64,000 nucleotides of DNA from Paenilisteria newyorkensis (GTDB taxonomy: Bacteria; Bacillota; Bacilli; Lactobacillales; Listeriaceae). The stretch lies in assembly GCF_000766145.1 (NCBI RefSeq), contig NZ_JNFB01000007.1:26718-90717 (forward strand), read 5' to 3'. Made by a program: the position numbers and the translations under genes. Under the pieces are notes generated by a model. That model saw only the letters and a program-made list of their open reading frames with translations. It did no database searches and was not told where the DNA came from. Below are positions 32,069-41,121 of the stretch, one piece after another (the stretch's first letter is position 1; each line of letters opens with the position of its first letter).

Positions 32069-33439
32069 ATGGCATATAAGAAATTACTCGTAAATAGCCT
32101 TGCAATAACTGTAGCAGTTGGCCTTTTTAGTACAGTGCCAACCAATGTAAAGGCTGCTGACTTAAATGAACTACAGAAACAACAACAAGCAATTCAGCAA
32201 CAACGTTCTACTATAGATAATCACATTGACGAGAAAGATCATGAAGTATCCGTTCTTGAAAGAAAGCAACAAACGACGGCTGCTGAACTGGAAAGTCTCG
32301 TAAAAAGCATTACAGAAACCAATAAAAAGTTACAAAAGCAGCAACAAGAAGTAGCGGTAACGAATGCAGAAGTAAGTAAGTTAAAAAATGAAATCGTCGT
32401 GTTACAAAAAAGTATCGATGATCGTCTTAATTTACTAAAAGATCGTGCACGTGCTATCCAGGTGAACGGAAACGGACAAGAGTACATGAATGTAATTTTA
32501 GCGTCGGATAACTTCAGTGATTTTATTGATCGCGCAACGATGGTATCGACACTTGTTAATGCGGATAAAGATATTATGAGTGACCAGAAGAAAGATGAGG
32601 ACACTCTTAACTCTAAGCAAAAGCAAACAGAGACTAAGTTGGCAGGATTGAAGAAATTATCTACTGAAATCGCGCTATCAAAAAACAACTTAGAAAGCCA
32701 AAAAAGTCAAAAAGATGAGTTAATCTTGGCAATCGCGGCTGAAAAAGACTTAACGCAGCAACAAAAGAATGATTTATTAGCGCAACAAGGTGAATTGGCA
32801 GCGAATGAACAAGCAATCGCTGGAAATATCCAAGCGGAGAAGAACCGCCAAGCGCAACAACAATTAGTAGCAGCGCGTAAAGCGAGCGAAGAACGGGCAG
32901 CAAGGGAAGCGCGAGAAGCCGCGGCACAGGCAAGATCTAAGGTCGTTACACAGACCGAAACTGCGGCAGCCGCAACGACAACACCAGATACACCAGCAGT
33001 TTCGATTCCTTCGATTAGTGCTGGTTCCCAAACAGGCATGTTCATTAAACCGGCAGCTGGAATCCTGACGTCTGGATTTAGCGATAGAACAAACCCGGTG
33101 ACTGGTCAACATGAATCGCATAAAGGGCAAGATATCGCCGCGGGTGGTAGTGTGCCAATTTATGCAGCAGCAGGTGGAACGGTTGTTTTCTCTGGTTTCG
33201 GCGCTCCAGGTAGCGGTTATGGTGGCTACGGATATGTTGTTGAAATCGATCATGGAAATGGCTACCAAACACTTTACGGTCATATGAGAGCAGGAAGCTT
33301 GCAAGTGGTTGCAGGACAAAGCGTTTCTCAAGGACAAGGCATCGGCATGATGGGCTCAACTGGGCAATCGACTGGGCAACATCTTCATTTTGAAATTCAT
33401 AAAAATGGTGTTCCAGTAGATCCATCACCTTATATTTAA
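32069..33439 (+). CDS. Secreted coiled-coil M23 (LytM) peptidase
   Basis: 456 aa. Signal peptide 1-29 (VKAA). The coiled coil (about 31-270) contains LKDRARAIQVNGN...ILASDNFSDFIDRA, clearly homologous to the same block in the P45 protein. The C-terminal M23 zinc peptidase domain (about 325-456) has ligands in HKGQDIA and HLHFEIH and the LYGHM motif. All catalytic residues are present, so it is probably an active endopeptidase rather than an EnvC-like activator. Own ribosome site CTAGGAGG. Confidence 0.9.
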   Translation: MAYKKLLVNSLAITVAVGLFSTVPTNVKAADLNELQKQQQAIQQQRSTIDNHIDEKDHEVSVLERKQQTTAAELESLVKSITETNKKLQKQQQEVAVTNAEVSKLKNEIVVLQKSIDDRLNLLKDRARAIQVNGNGQEYMNVILASDNFSDFIDRATMVSTLVNADKDIMSDQKKDEDTLNSKQKQTETKLAGLKKLSTEIALSKNNLESQKSQKDELILAIAAEKDLTQQQKNDLLAQQGELAANEQAIAGNIQAEKNRQAQQQLVAARKASEERAAREAREAAAQARSKVVTQTETAAAATTTPDTPAVSIPSISAGSQTGMFIKPAAGILTSGFSDRTNPVTGQHESHKGQDIAAGGSVPIYAAAGGTVVFSGFGAPGSGYGGYGYVVEIDHGNGYQTLYGHMRAGSLQVVAGQSVSQGQGIGMMGSTGQSTGQHLHFEIHKNGVPVDPSPYI

Positions 33440-33444
33440 TATCG

Positions 33445-33479
33445 AACTCGGCTAGCCACTTTTGGTAGCCGAGTTTTTG
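33445..33479 (+). terminator. Terminator after the M23 gene
   Basis: AACTCGGCTA (33445-33454) pairs perfectly with TAGCCGAGTT (33466-33475), followed by TTTT. Confidence 0.9.
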
Positions 33480-33554
33480 TGTGATACTAAGGCAATACTT
33501 CACCTCTGATTTATGATATGATAAAAAGGTAGCATTATTATTGGGAGGTACATT

Positions 33555-35006
33555 ATGGGGATTATCGCGGGATTACTGATTGTTTTGCTAGTCATCAATC
33601 TATTTTTCGCTGCTGTGATGGTGTTTTTAGAAAGACGAGACACATCAGCAACGTGGGCTTGGCTGCTAGTACTAACATTCATACCTGTTATTGGATTTGT
33701 TATATACTTAATATTTGGCCGAAAGCTCTCCCACCGCAAAATTTTCGACTGGAAGGGACAGGAGAAAATTGGATTGCGAGAGTCGACGGATAATCAGATT
33801 AGCATGATTAGGCAGCAGGAGTTTCCGTTTAGCGATCGAAATGTAGCAAAGCATCGGGATTTGATTTATTTATTGTTGGTGAACGATGGCGCAATTTTGA
33901 CGCAGGATAATGAAGTGACGATTTTCACAGATGGGCATGAGAAGTTCGATGCGTTGATGCGGGATATTGAGATGGCGACGGACCATATTCATTTGATTTA
34001 TTATATTATTCACTCGGATATGCTGGGAAATCGTTTGCAGAAAGCGCTGATTAAAAAGGCAGAAGAAGGCCTCGATGTTCGGGTGATTTATGACGCGATG
34101 GGATGTCGAACCACGAAAAAGGCTTTTTGGAATAAGTTAAAGCAAAATGGCGTCAAAGTATGGCCGTTCTTCCCTTCGAAATTACCGTTGATAAATTTCC
34201 GATTGAACTACCGTAATCATCGTAAATTGGCGATTATTGATGGTGAAATTGGCTATATTGGTGGATTCAACGTGGGGGATGAGTATTTAGGGCTTGATGA
34301 TAGTTTTGGATACTGGCGTGACACGCATCTTCGGGTTCGTGGAAAAGCGGTTTTTGCGATGCAGACGAGATATATTATGGACTGGAATTCGGCGGCATCC
34401 GCTAGTCAAAAGCTGGATTATCAAACGCGCTATTTTCCGAGTTTTCACGGTAAGGGACAGACGAGTATGCAGATTGTATCCAGTGGACCGGATTCGGAAT
34501 GGCAGCAAATTAAGAATGGTTACATCAAAATGATTAACTCGGCGAAGAAATCGATTTATTTGCAGTCGCCGTATATTATTCCAGATGCGAGTTTGCTAGA
34601 GGCGCTTAAAATCGCGTCGCTGTCTGGTGTCGATGTGCGTTTGATGATTCCGAATAAGCCGGATCATGCCTTTGTTTACCGGGCCACGACGAGCTATTGC
34701 GGGGAATTGATTGAGAGTGGTGCAAAGGTTTATATTTATGATAATGGCTTTATTCATGCGAAAACGCTTGTTGTGGACGGAGAAATTGCTTCGGTTGGGA
34801 CGGCAAACATGGATTTTCGCAGTTTTAGACTGAATTTTGAAGTGAATGCGTTTATGTATGAAAAGAAAATAGCTCAAAAACTAGAAGATATTTTTTTACA
34901 GGATATTTTGAAATCGTATCAGCTGACGGAAGAATTGTATGCAGAGCGCTCATTTTGGATAAAAGTGAAAGAGGCGGTGTCGCGGCTACTTTCTCCGATA
35001 CTATAA
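33555..35006 (+). CDS. cls: Cardiolipin synthase (phospholipase D family)
   Basis: 483 aa. Two N-terminal membrane helices (about 3-23 and 31-54) precede two phospholipase D HKD motifs. The first is near 220 (NHRKLAIIDGEIGYIGG) and the second near 398 (HAKTLVVDGEIASVGTANMD). The enzyme condenses two phosphatidylglycerol molecules to cardiolipin and glycerol at the membrane. GGGAGG lies 7 bases upstream of the ATG. The minJ-like gene follows 12 bases later. Confidence 0.95.
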   Translation: MGIIAGLLIVLLVINLFFAAVMVFLERRDTSATWAWLLVLTFIPVIGFVIYLIFGRKLSHRKIFDWKGQEKIGLRESTDNQISMIRQQEFPFSDRNVAKHRDLIYLLLVNDGAILTQDNEVTIFTDGHEKFDALMRDIEMATDHIHLIYYIIHSDMLGNRLQKALIKKAEEGLDVRVIYDAMGCRTTKKAFWNKLKQNGVKVWPFFPSKLPLINFRLNYRNHRKLAIIDGEIGYIGGFNVGDEYLGLDDSFGYWRDTHLRVRGKAVFAMQTRYIMDWNSAASASQKLDYQTRYFPSFHGKGQTSMQIVSSGPDSEWQQIKNGYIKMINSAKKSIYLQSPYIIPDASLLEALKIASLSGVDVRLMIPNKPDHAFVYRATTSYCGELIESGAKVYIYDNGFIHAKTLVVDGEIASVGTANMDFRSFRLNFEVNAFMYEKKIAQKLEDIFLQDILKSYQLTEELYAERSFWIKVKEAVSRLLSPIL

Positions 35007-35018
35007 GAGGTGAATGGA

Positions 35019-36191
35019 ATGGAGACAATAATAGTAGAAATTGTAAAAGGAATTGGCAGTATATTGGTACAACCGGCGTTATACGTGTCGATATTGATAG
35101 CGATTATTGCTGGCTTTAATCGAATAAAATGGGAACGGAAATCCTTTCATGTACGGATACATTCACCTTGGCAGGAGCTAAAAGGATTCTTCGGTTTAGG
35201 TATCGTTTTTGGTGTGGCGATTTCGATTATCATGGTTTTTGTAGGTTTTACGCTGACGATTGGATGGATCGCGATATTTAATGCCGTGCTGATTGTGTTG
35301 TTGCTCGTCGGGATGTTTAGGATGACTTCCACGGCGTATACGATTGGGATTACCAGCCTCGTTTATTATGCGGTCTACTATTTCGACTGGCAGTTGGCGC
35401 CGTTTGAAGACCGGATGTTGCCGATTCGCGATTTGTATATTGATAATTTCATGATTGTTATTGTGTTTGTATTGGCATTATTGCTTGCGGTAGAGGCGTT
35501 TTTGATTCAATTTACCGGGGCCAACCAAGCCTCACCAATGCTTCGGAAAAGTGGGCGCGGAAAATGGGTTGGAGCATTCCAGTTACGCCGTTTATGGTTA
35601 TTACCACTTGTATGCTTTATTCCAGGACACGGTTTTGCAGCATTATTTGACTGGTGGCCTATTTTTCAAATCGGGAATCAGACATTTTCCTTGATGGTAT
35701 TGCCGATTGTGATTGGTTTTCAGCAACAAGTCCAGTCTCAGTTGCCAGCACAAGCGACGCATAAAATTGCCGTCCGAGTGACTAGTTTATCTATTCTGAT
35801 CGCGCTACTTGGCGTAGTTAGCATCGTGATTCCAGTTTTGAGCTTACTCGCATTTATCGTGGCAATCGCAGGCCGATTTTGGATTTCCTATCGTCATCGT
35901 AACGAGGAACGGGATTCTGCCTTTAAGTTTACACCACAAGTGGATGGCATTATGGTTCTAGGCGCACGGGAAAATACGCCAGCTAGCCGAATGGACATTT
36001 TGGCGGGAGAGGTCATCATGGAAGTAAACGGGATACCGGTGATGGATCGCGAAGATTTGTACGAGGCGCTAAATGAAAACCGAGCCTACTGCAAACTAAA
36101 AGTCCGTGACAACAACGGCGAACCACGAATTGTCCAAACCGCTATCTATGAAGAAGACTCATTTGAACTAGGTTTATTCATGGTAGAATAG
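35019..36191 (+). CDS. minJ: MinJ-like polytopic PDZ-domain protein
   Basis: 390 aa. Six to eight membrane helices (within about 1-290) are followed by a cytoplasmic PDZ domain (about 300-385; DGIMVLGARENTPASRMDILAGEVIMEVNGIPV). This architecture is that of MinJ, which links DivIVA to MinD at poles and septa in Bacillus. The start is ATG 35019, 6 bases after AAGAGGTG; GTG 35010 lies within that ribosome site. Identification is by architecture; the exact role here is inferred. Confidence 0.8.
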   Translation: METIIVEIVKGIGSILVQPALYVSILIAIIAGFNRIKWERKSFHVRIHSPWQELKGFFGLGIVFGVAISIIMVFVGFTLTIGWIAIFNAVLIVLLLVGMFRMTSTAYTIGITSLVYYAVYYFDWQLAPFEDRMLPIRDLYIDNFMIVIVFVLALLLAVEAFLIQFTGANQASPMLRKSGRGKWVGAFQLRRLWLLPLVCFIPGHGFAALFDWWPIFQIGNQTFSLMVLPIVIGFQQQVQSQLPAQATHKIAVRVTSLSILIALLGVVSIVIPVLSLLAFIVAIAGRFWISYRHRNEERDSAFKFTPQVDGIMVLGARENTPASRMDILAGEVIMEVNGIPVMDREDLYEALNENRAYCKLKVRDNNGEPRIVQTAIYEEDSFELGLFMVE

Positions 36192-36229
36192 TTTGACTCT
36201 ATTTGAACTTCGAATAGTAAAAAAACGCC

Positions 36230-36353
36230 TCAGGGCTGCTAGAACTGCCCAGATCCTAGGCAAAAGTGAGTACCGACACGGAATGTACGATTTGTACATG
36301 AGTATCGGAACGGAACTTTTAACGACGAAAATGGGTAGTTCTCGCAGCCCTGA
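36230..36353. repeat. Nested 124-base giant hairpin between minJ and phoP
   Basis: Arms of 22 bases at 36230-36251 and 36332-36353 pair with two mismatches (start TCAGGGCTGC, end GCAGCCCTGA). Inside them, in order, AAAAGT/ACTTTT (36262-36267 with 36315-36320), CCGA/TCGG (36273-36276 with 36305-36308) and ATGTAC/GTACAT (36283-36288 with 36294-36299) continue the same fold. A6 precedes and CTTTT follows, so it may act as a two-way terminator, but it is far larger than one needs to be. It could be a dispersed palindromic element or an sRNA. Confidence 0.6.
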
Positions 36354-36406
36354 CTTTTAAGATTGTGTTAAGAGTGACCGTTTTCTACCCGAAAAAGGTA
36401 AATTCG

Positions 36407-36415
36407 TGCTATATT
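36407..36415 (+). promoter_or_regulatory. Extended -10 promoter of phoPR
   Basis: TGCTATATT (hexamer 36410-36415), 75 bases before phoP; no clear -35, which fits an activated promoter. Confidence 0.45.
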
Positions 36416-36489
36416 TTAGTGGAAGAATACATAACAAGTTGTGGCGGGATTGTAAAGGGCTGCGCGTTATGAATGGGGAGGAAAGAGCA

Positions 36490-37203
36490 TTGACCAAGAT
36501 TTTAGTAGTGGATGATGAGTCTTCTATTGTAACTTTACTGCAATTTAACATTGAAAAGGCTGGCTTTGATGTAGTGACGGCAGAAGATGGTAGGACAGGG
36601 TACGAGCTTGCTTTGTCGGAAAAACCGGATTTGATTGTACTCGATTTAATGTTGCCTGAGATGGACGGGATTGAAGTGTGTAAGCAGTTGCGCCAAGATA
36701 AGGTGGAGACGCCGATTTTGATGTTAACGGCAAAAGATGACGAATTGGATAAAATTATTGGTCTGGAGCTTGGTGCGGATGACTATTTGACGAAACCGTT
36801 TAGCCCGCGTGAGGTTGTGGCGCGAATCAAGGCAATTTTGCGACGGAGTGCTGGGAAAGCGACGGATGTGGAACCGGAGGAGTTGCCAAAAGAGAAGGCG
36901 CTGCAAGTTGGTGAGTTGAAGATTCTGACGGAGAGTTATGAGGTGTATTTGCAGGATGAGTTGCTGGATTTGACGCCGAAGGAATTCGAGTTGTTGCTCT
37001 ATTTGGCGAATCACCGGGGCAAGGTTTTTTCGCGAGATCAGTTGCTGGATGCGGTCTGGAATTATGATTATATTGGCGAAACGCGGATTGTGGATGTGCA
37101 TGTGAGCCATTTGCGCGATAAAATTGAGGCGGACACGAAGCAGCCGCGCTATATTAAGACGATTCGTGGTTTTGGCTATAAGATGGAGAACGTGAAATCA
37201 TGA
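36490..37203 (+). CDS. phoP: Phosphate response regulator PhoP
   Basis: 237 aa OmpR-type regulator. Receiver with Asp8-Asp9, phosphoacceptor Asp52 (VLDLMLPEMDG) and Lys in YLTKPFSPREVVARI. Winged-helix DNA-binding domain at about 135-235 (LDLTPKEFELLLYL, TRIVDVHVSHLRDKIE). Start at TTG 36490, 8 bases after GGGGAGG; an in-frame ATG at 36469 (MNGEERA...) is an alternative. The next gene is its kinase, overlapping by 4 bases, and the pst operon follows. Confidence 0.92.
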   Translation: MTKILVVDDESSIVTLLQFNIEKAGFDVVTAEDGRTGYELALSEKPDLIVLDLMLPEMDGIEVCKQLRQDKVETPILMLTAKDDELDKIIGLELGADDYLTKPFSPREVVARIKAILRRSAGKATDVEPEELPKEKALQVGELKILTESYEVYLQDELLDLTPKEFELLLYLANHRGKVFSRDQLLDAVWNYDYIGETRIVDVHVSHLRDKIEADTKQPRYIKTIRGFGYKMENVKS

Positions 37204-38972
37204 AAAAATTATGGCTGAAAATAGGACTGTCTTTTTTTATCTTATTTTTTATTGTCATGGTGATTGTGGGCTTTTTCTCAGGGGAATTGATGAAGAGTGT
37301 TTACTTGCATATGAAGGAAAGCCAGTTGCAGGATGATGCGAAGATATTGTTGACAACGACGAAGCTAGAAGATGTTGATTTGGACCAGGATGCGGATAAA
37401 ATTCAGTCGAGCTTAAAACCGCTAGAGGATAAAATTGATGCGCGGATTACGGTCATTGATCAGACGGGACATGTGGTCGCTGATACGAAGGAAGATCCGC
37501 ACAGTTTGGGCAGTCATATGGATCGTCCGGAAGTGCAGGAAGTCCTTGAGCAAGGAAAAGATGTGGGGATTGCTACGCGAAAAAGCTCTACGCTTGGTTA
37601 TAGTATGCTGTATGTGGCTGTTCCAATTACGCATAACGGTGTAACGGATGGTGTGTTGCGAATTTCGATTTCACTGGAATCGGTGGAAAAAGCGGTCCAT
37701 CAATTATGGCTCAGCCTCACCTTGATATTTGGCTTGGCGCTAGTATTTATTGGCTTTATCAGTGCGGTGATTGCGCGACGGATTACGCGACCGGTCAACG
37801 AGATTATCGACGTGTCGATGGATTTGGCGAACCACCGTTATTACAGCAGAATTACAGGGAAAACGAGCGGCGAATTGCAGGATTTATCGCTAAGTGTGAA
37901 CCAACTGGCGCAAAGTTTAGAGAAGCAAATGCAGGAAATCGAGCTTAACCAGCAGCGACTAAGCGGAATCGTGCAGAACTTGGTCAGCGGTGTGATGCTG
38001 ATTGATCAACGAAAACTGATTGTGATGACGAATCCAATGATGGAACAAATTATCGGTGAAAAAGAACTGACAGGAAAAGCGTATTATGAAGTTTTGAAAA
38101 GTTTTGCTTTGACGCAGCTTGTCGATCAGTGTTTAGATCAAAAAGCTTTCCAACAAGAAGAGATTACGATTTATTTCCCGAGGGAGCTTATTTTAGACGC
38201 CAACGTTTCGCCAATTTTATCAAAAACGGGCAATATAACAGGCGTGATTTTGCTGTTGCATGATATTACTGAAATTAGAAGACTGGAAAATGTGCGTTCG
38301 GAATTTGTCGCGAATGTGTCGCATGAACTGAAAACACCAGTTACCGCGCTGAAAGGCTTTGCGGAAACGCTACTTGATGGCGCGATGTACGATGAAGCGC
38401 TACTCAAGAAATTCCTCACCATTATAAAAGAGGAAAGCGATCGTTTGCACCGCTTAATCATGGATATTTTAGAGTTGTCGCGAATTGAGCAGAAGCATGT
38501 GTCGATGAATTTGGAGCAGGTGGACGTGGAGGACGTGGTGATTACGACGATGGATACGGTTCGCTCGATGGCGCTTGAAAAAGGGATTCAGCTTGTGTCG
38601 CCGAATTTAGCGTCGCCGGTGATTATCCAAGCAGAGCGTGATCGGTTGCAGCAAATCTTGATTAACCTCATTTCAAACGCGATTGTGTATACGCCACAAG
38701 ATGGGACAGTATCGGTCGGCGTGACGGAAAACGAGGCTAATGATACGATTGCTATCACGGTCACCGATAATGGAATCGGCATACCAGTCAAGGATATCGA
38801 TCGGATTTTTGAACGTTTTTATCGTGTTGATCGTGCTCGTAGCAGGCATTCCGGTGGCACAGGACTTGGACTTTCCATTGTGAAACATATTGTGGAGAGC
38901 TGCGGCGGTCAGATTCAAGTCGAAAGCATCGAAGGTTCAGGCACAACATTCACCGTAACACTTCCAAAATAA
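37200..38972 (+). CDS. phoR: Phosphate sensor histidine kinase PhoR
   Basis: 590 aa. Membrane helices near 7-29 and 166-190 enclose an extracytoplasmic sensor. HAMP at about 190-243, PAS at about 250-355. HisKA has the phospho-acceptor His375 in ANVSHELKTPVTALKG. HATPase_c has N box LISNAIVYTP, G1 DNGIGIP and G2 GTGLGLSIVKHI. ATGA overlap with phoP. It phosphorylates PhoP under phosphate limitation. Confidence 0.94.
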   Translation: MKKLWLKIGLSFFILFFIVMVIVGFFSGELMKSVYLHMKESQLQDDAKILLTTTKLEDVDLDQDADKIQSSLKPLEDKIDARITVIDQTGHVVADTKEDPHSLGSHMDRPEVQEVLEQGKDVGIATRKSSTLGYSMLYVAVPITHNGVTDGVLRISISLESVEKAVHQLWLSLTLIFGLALVFIGFISAVIARRITRPVNEIIDVSMDLANHRYYSRITGKTSGELQDLSLSVNQLAQSLEKQMQEIELNQQRLSGIVQNLVSGVMLIDQRKLIVMTNPMMEQIIGEKELTGKAYYEVLKSFALTQLVDQCLDQKAFQQEEITIYFPRELILDANVSPILSKTGNITGVILLLHDITEIRRLENVRSEFVANVSHELKTPVTALKGFAETLLDGAMYDEALLKKFLTIIKEESDRLHRLIMDILELSRIEQKHVSMNLEQVDVEDVVITTMDTVRSMALEKGIQLVSPNLASPVIIQAERDRLQQILINLISNAIVYTPQDGTVSVGVTENEANDTIAITVTDNGIGIPVKDIDRIFERFYRVDRARSRHSGGTGLGLSIVKHIVESCGGQIQVESIEGSGTTFTVTLPK

Positions 38973-38982
38973 AAAGGTAACG

Positions 38983-39012
38983 CAAGTCGTGATTTTAGCG
39001 GCTTGTGTTTTT
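38983..39012 (+). terminator. Terminator after phoR
   Basis: CAAGTCG (38983-38989) with CGGCTTG (38999-39005), one wobble, 9-base loop, then TGTTTTTC. Confidence 0.6.
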
Positions 39013-39095
39013 CTTTACATAAGATCCAGCTCCAAACCGCCCAATCCGCGGTCTTTTTGTCATTTCCTGATAAAGAAATTTACAGAATCATCATC

Positions 39096-39149
39096 TTTAC
39101 ATTCTCTTAACATTAGCTACACATCCCCTTAATCCAGAAGAGGTATAGT
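39096..39149 (+). promoter_or_regulatory. PhoP box and promoter of the pst operon
   Basis: TTTACA-N5-TTAACA-N5-TACACA (39096-39123): three direct half-sites with an 11-base period, matching the TT(A/C/T)A(C/T)A PhoP half-site (the third has A at position 2). TATAGT (39144-39149) is a suitable -10 20 bases downstream with no real -35, typical of Pho promoters. An extra TTTACA lies out of phase at about 39079. Confidence 0.75.
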
Positions 39150-39191
39150 AGGTTTGTAAGTTAAATCGAAAAAAAAGGTGGTTTACAGTTT

Positions 39192-40097
39192 ATGAAGAAG
39201 AGATTTTTAGGAATAGTAGCTGTTATTGCAGCATTCACAATGATTATAGCAGGATGTGGAAATTCGGATACATCATCAGATAAAGCAAACGGAAATGCAG
39301 ATAGCAAGGAAGTTTCTGGTTCGATCACGGCGGTCGGCTCAACAGCACTACAACCTCTTGTCGAAGCTGCTTCAAAACAATTTACAGCTGAGAATCCTAA
39401 AGCACAAATCAACGTGCAAGGCGGCGGATCTGGTACTGGCCTAACGCAAGTGCAACAAGGCGCAGTGGATATCGGCAACTCGGATGTTTTCGCTGAAGAA
39501 AAAGACGGCGTTGATGCTTCAAAATTAGTAGACCACAGAGTCGCAGTAGTCGGCATGGCACCAGTCGTGAACAAAGACGCTGGCGTGAAAAATATTTCGA
39601 AACAACAATTAATCGACATCTTCACTGGCAAAATTACAAACTGGAAAGATGTTGGCGGTAAAGACGAAAAAATCACGATCATCAACCGTGCAGAAGGAAG
39701 CGGAACACGCGCAACTTTTGAAAAATGGGGCTTAGATGGCGCGACTCCAGTAAAAGCACAAGAACAAGATTCCTCAGGTACCGTTCGTAAAATCGTAAGC
39801 GAAACACCAGGAGCTATCAGTTACCTAGCCTTCTCTTACATTGACGATTCGATCCAAGGACTTTCCCTTGATAATGTAGAGCCGAAAGAAGAAAACGTAG
39901 CAACAAACGATTGGAAAATTTGGGCTTACGAGCATATGTATACAAAAGGTGAAGCGACAGGACTTGCGAAAAAATTCCTAGCTTACATCACGAGCGAAGA
40001 CGTTCAAAATGACTTGGTGCCACAACTTGGTTACCAATCGATTCACTCGATGAAAGTAGAACGCGACGCTAAAGGAAATATCACAGACGTTAAATAA
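39192..40097 (+). CDS. pstS: Phosphate ABC transporter binding lipoprotein PstS
   Basis: 301 aa. Lipoprotein signal with lipobox IAGC (Cys22). Type II periplasmic-binding fold with phosphate-binding motifs AVGSTALQPLVEAA, GGGSGTGLTQVQQG and NRAEGSGTRATFE. Captures phosphate outside the membrane for PstCA. A two-hairpin intergenic stretch separates it from pstC. Confidence 0.96.
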   Translation: MKKRFLGIVAVIAAFTMIIAGCGNSDTSSDKANGNADSKEVSGSITAVGSTALQPLVEAASKQFTAENPKAQINVQGGGSGTGLTQVQQGAVDIGNSDVFAEEKDGVDASKLVDHRVAVVGMAPVVNKDAGVKNISKQQLIDIFTGKITNWKDVGGKDEKITIINRAEGSGTRATFEKWGLDGATPVKAQEQDSSGTVRKIVSETPGAISYLAFSYIDDSIQGLSLDNVEPKEENVATNDWKIWAYEHMYTKGEATGLAKKFLAYITSEDVQNDLVPQLGYQSIHSMKVERDAKGNITDVK

Positions 40098-40114
40098 AAA
40101 ATATATTGGGGAAG

Positions 40115-40161
40115 GCGTCTACTTCTAAGTATAGAAGTGGGCGCAAACCCGTTTGTTGGGT
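40115..40161 (+). other. Double hairpin between pstS and pstC
   Basis: A 13-bp stem (40115-40127 with 40132-40144, two wobbles, AGTA loop) is followed by ACCC (40147-40150) with GGGT (40158-40161). No U-tract follows, so it more likely protects the pstS 3' end or lowers downstream expression. Confidence 0.55.
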
Positions 40162-40200
40162 ATAAAAATAAGAGCCCAGCATCGGAAAGGAGTCTACGCA

Positions 40201-41121
40201 GTGGAAGCACGAGAAAAAGCATTAACGCAAACTTCCAAAAAGGCCCGTCTTGAAAAGAGAGGGAAAATCATAACGTTTATCTGCATCAGCATCATGGTTA
40301 TTGCAGCGGCATCCATTCTTTTCTTTGTCATCTCGAAAGGACTGGCTACTTTTTTTGTCAATAATGTTTCGTTTGTTGACTTTATTACAGGAACAGATTG
40401 GAACCCTTCCAAAACAGATGCGGCTGGAAATCCACTCGTTGGCGCCTTGCCGATGATTCTTGGTTCTTTTGGTGTGACATTACTCGCAGCTTGTATTGCT
40501 GCACCGCTCGCGATTGGCGCAGCTATTTTTATGGTGGAAATATCGCCGAAGTTTGGTAAGAAAATTTTGCAACCTGTTATGGAGTTGCTCGTTGGGATTC
40601 CGTCCGTTGTTTACGGGTTTATCGGGCTCAGCGTCGTTGTTCCATTTATTCGGGAACATATTTCAGGAAGTGGTTTTGGGATTGCAGCGGCGACCGCGGT
40701 TTTGACCGTCATGATTTTGCCGACTGTGACCAGTTTGACAGTGGATGCGATTCATTCGGTACCACGTCATTATCGTGAGGCTTCGCTTGCGCTCGGTGCA
40801 ACGCGGTGGCAGACGATTTGGAAAGTAATTCTGCGCAGTGCACGACCAGGTATTTTGACAGCCGTTGTTTTCGGAATGGCGCGCGCGTTTGGTGAAGCAC
40901 TAGCTGTACAAATGGTTATTGGAAACTCCGTGGTTATCCCGACTTCGTTATTCGAACCGGCATCCACGTTAACAAGTATTTTAACAATGGGAATGGGAAA
41001 TACCGTCATGGGGACGCTTGATAATAACGTGCTTTGGTCACTAGCGATGGTGCTACTGGCAATGTCACTGTTCTTTATCATTATGATCCGCTTCATCGGC
41101 CGTAGGAGGAAAGTCAAATGA
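40201..41121 (+). CDS. pstC: Phosphate ABC transporter permease PstC
   Basis: 306 aa, six membrane helices; binding-protein-dependent permease domain with the EAA loop YREASLALGATRWQTIWKV (about 198-216). Start at GTG 40201, 8 bases after AAAGGAG; the frame extends upstream to 40153 but has no ribosome site there. ATGA overlap with pstA. Confidence 0.95.
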   Translation: MEAREKALTQTSKKARLEKRGKIITFICISIMVIAAASILFFVISKGLATFFVNNVSFVDFITGTDWNPSKTDAAGNPLVGALPMILGSFGVTLLAACIAAPLAIGAAIFMVEISPKFGKKILQPVMELLVGIPSVVYGFIGLSVVVPFIREHISGSGFGIAAATAVLTVMILPTVTSLTVDAIHSVPRHYREASLALGATRWQTIWKVILRSARPGILTAVVFGMARAFGEALAVQMVIGNSVVIPTSLFEPASTLTSILTMGMGNTVMGTLDNNVLWSLAMVLLAMSLFFIIMIRFIGRRRKVK

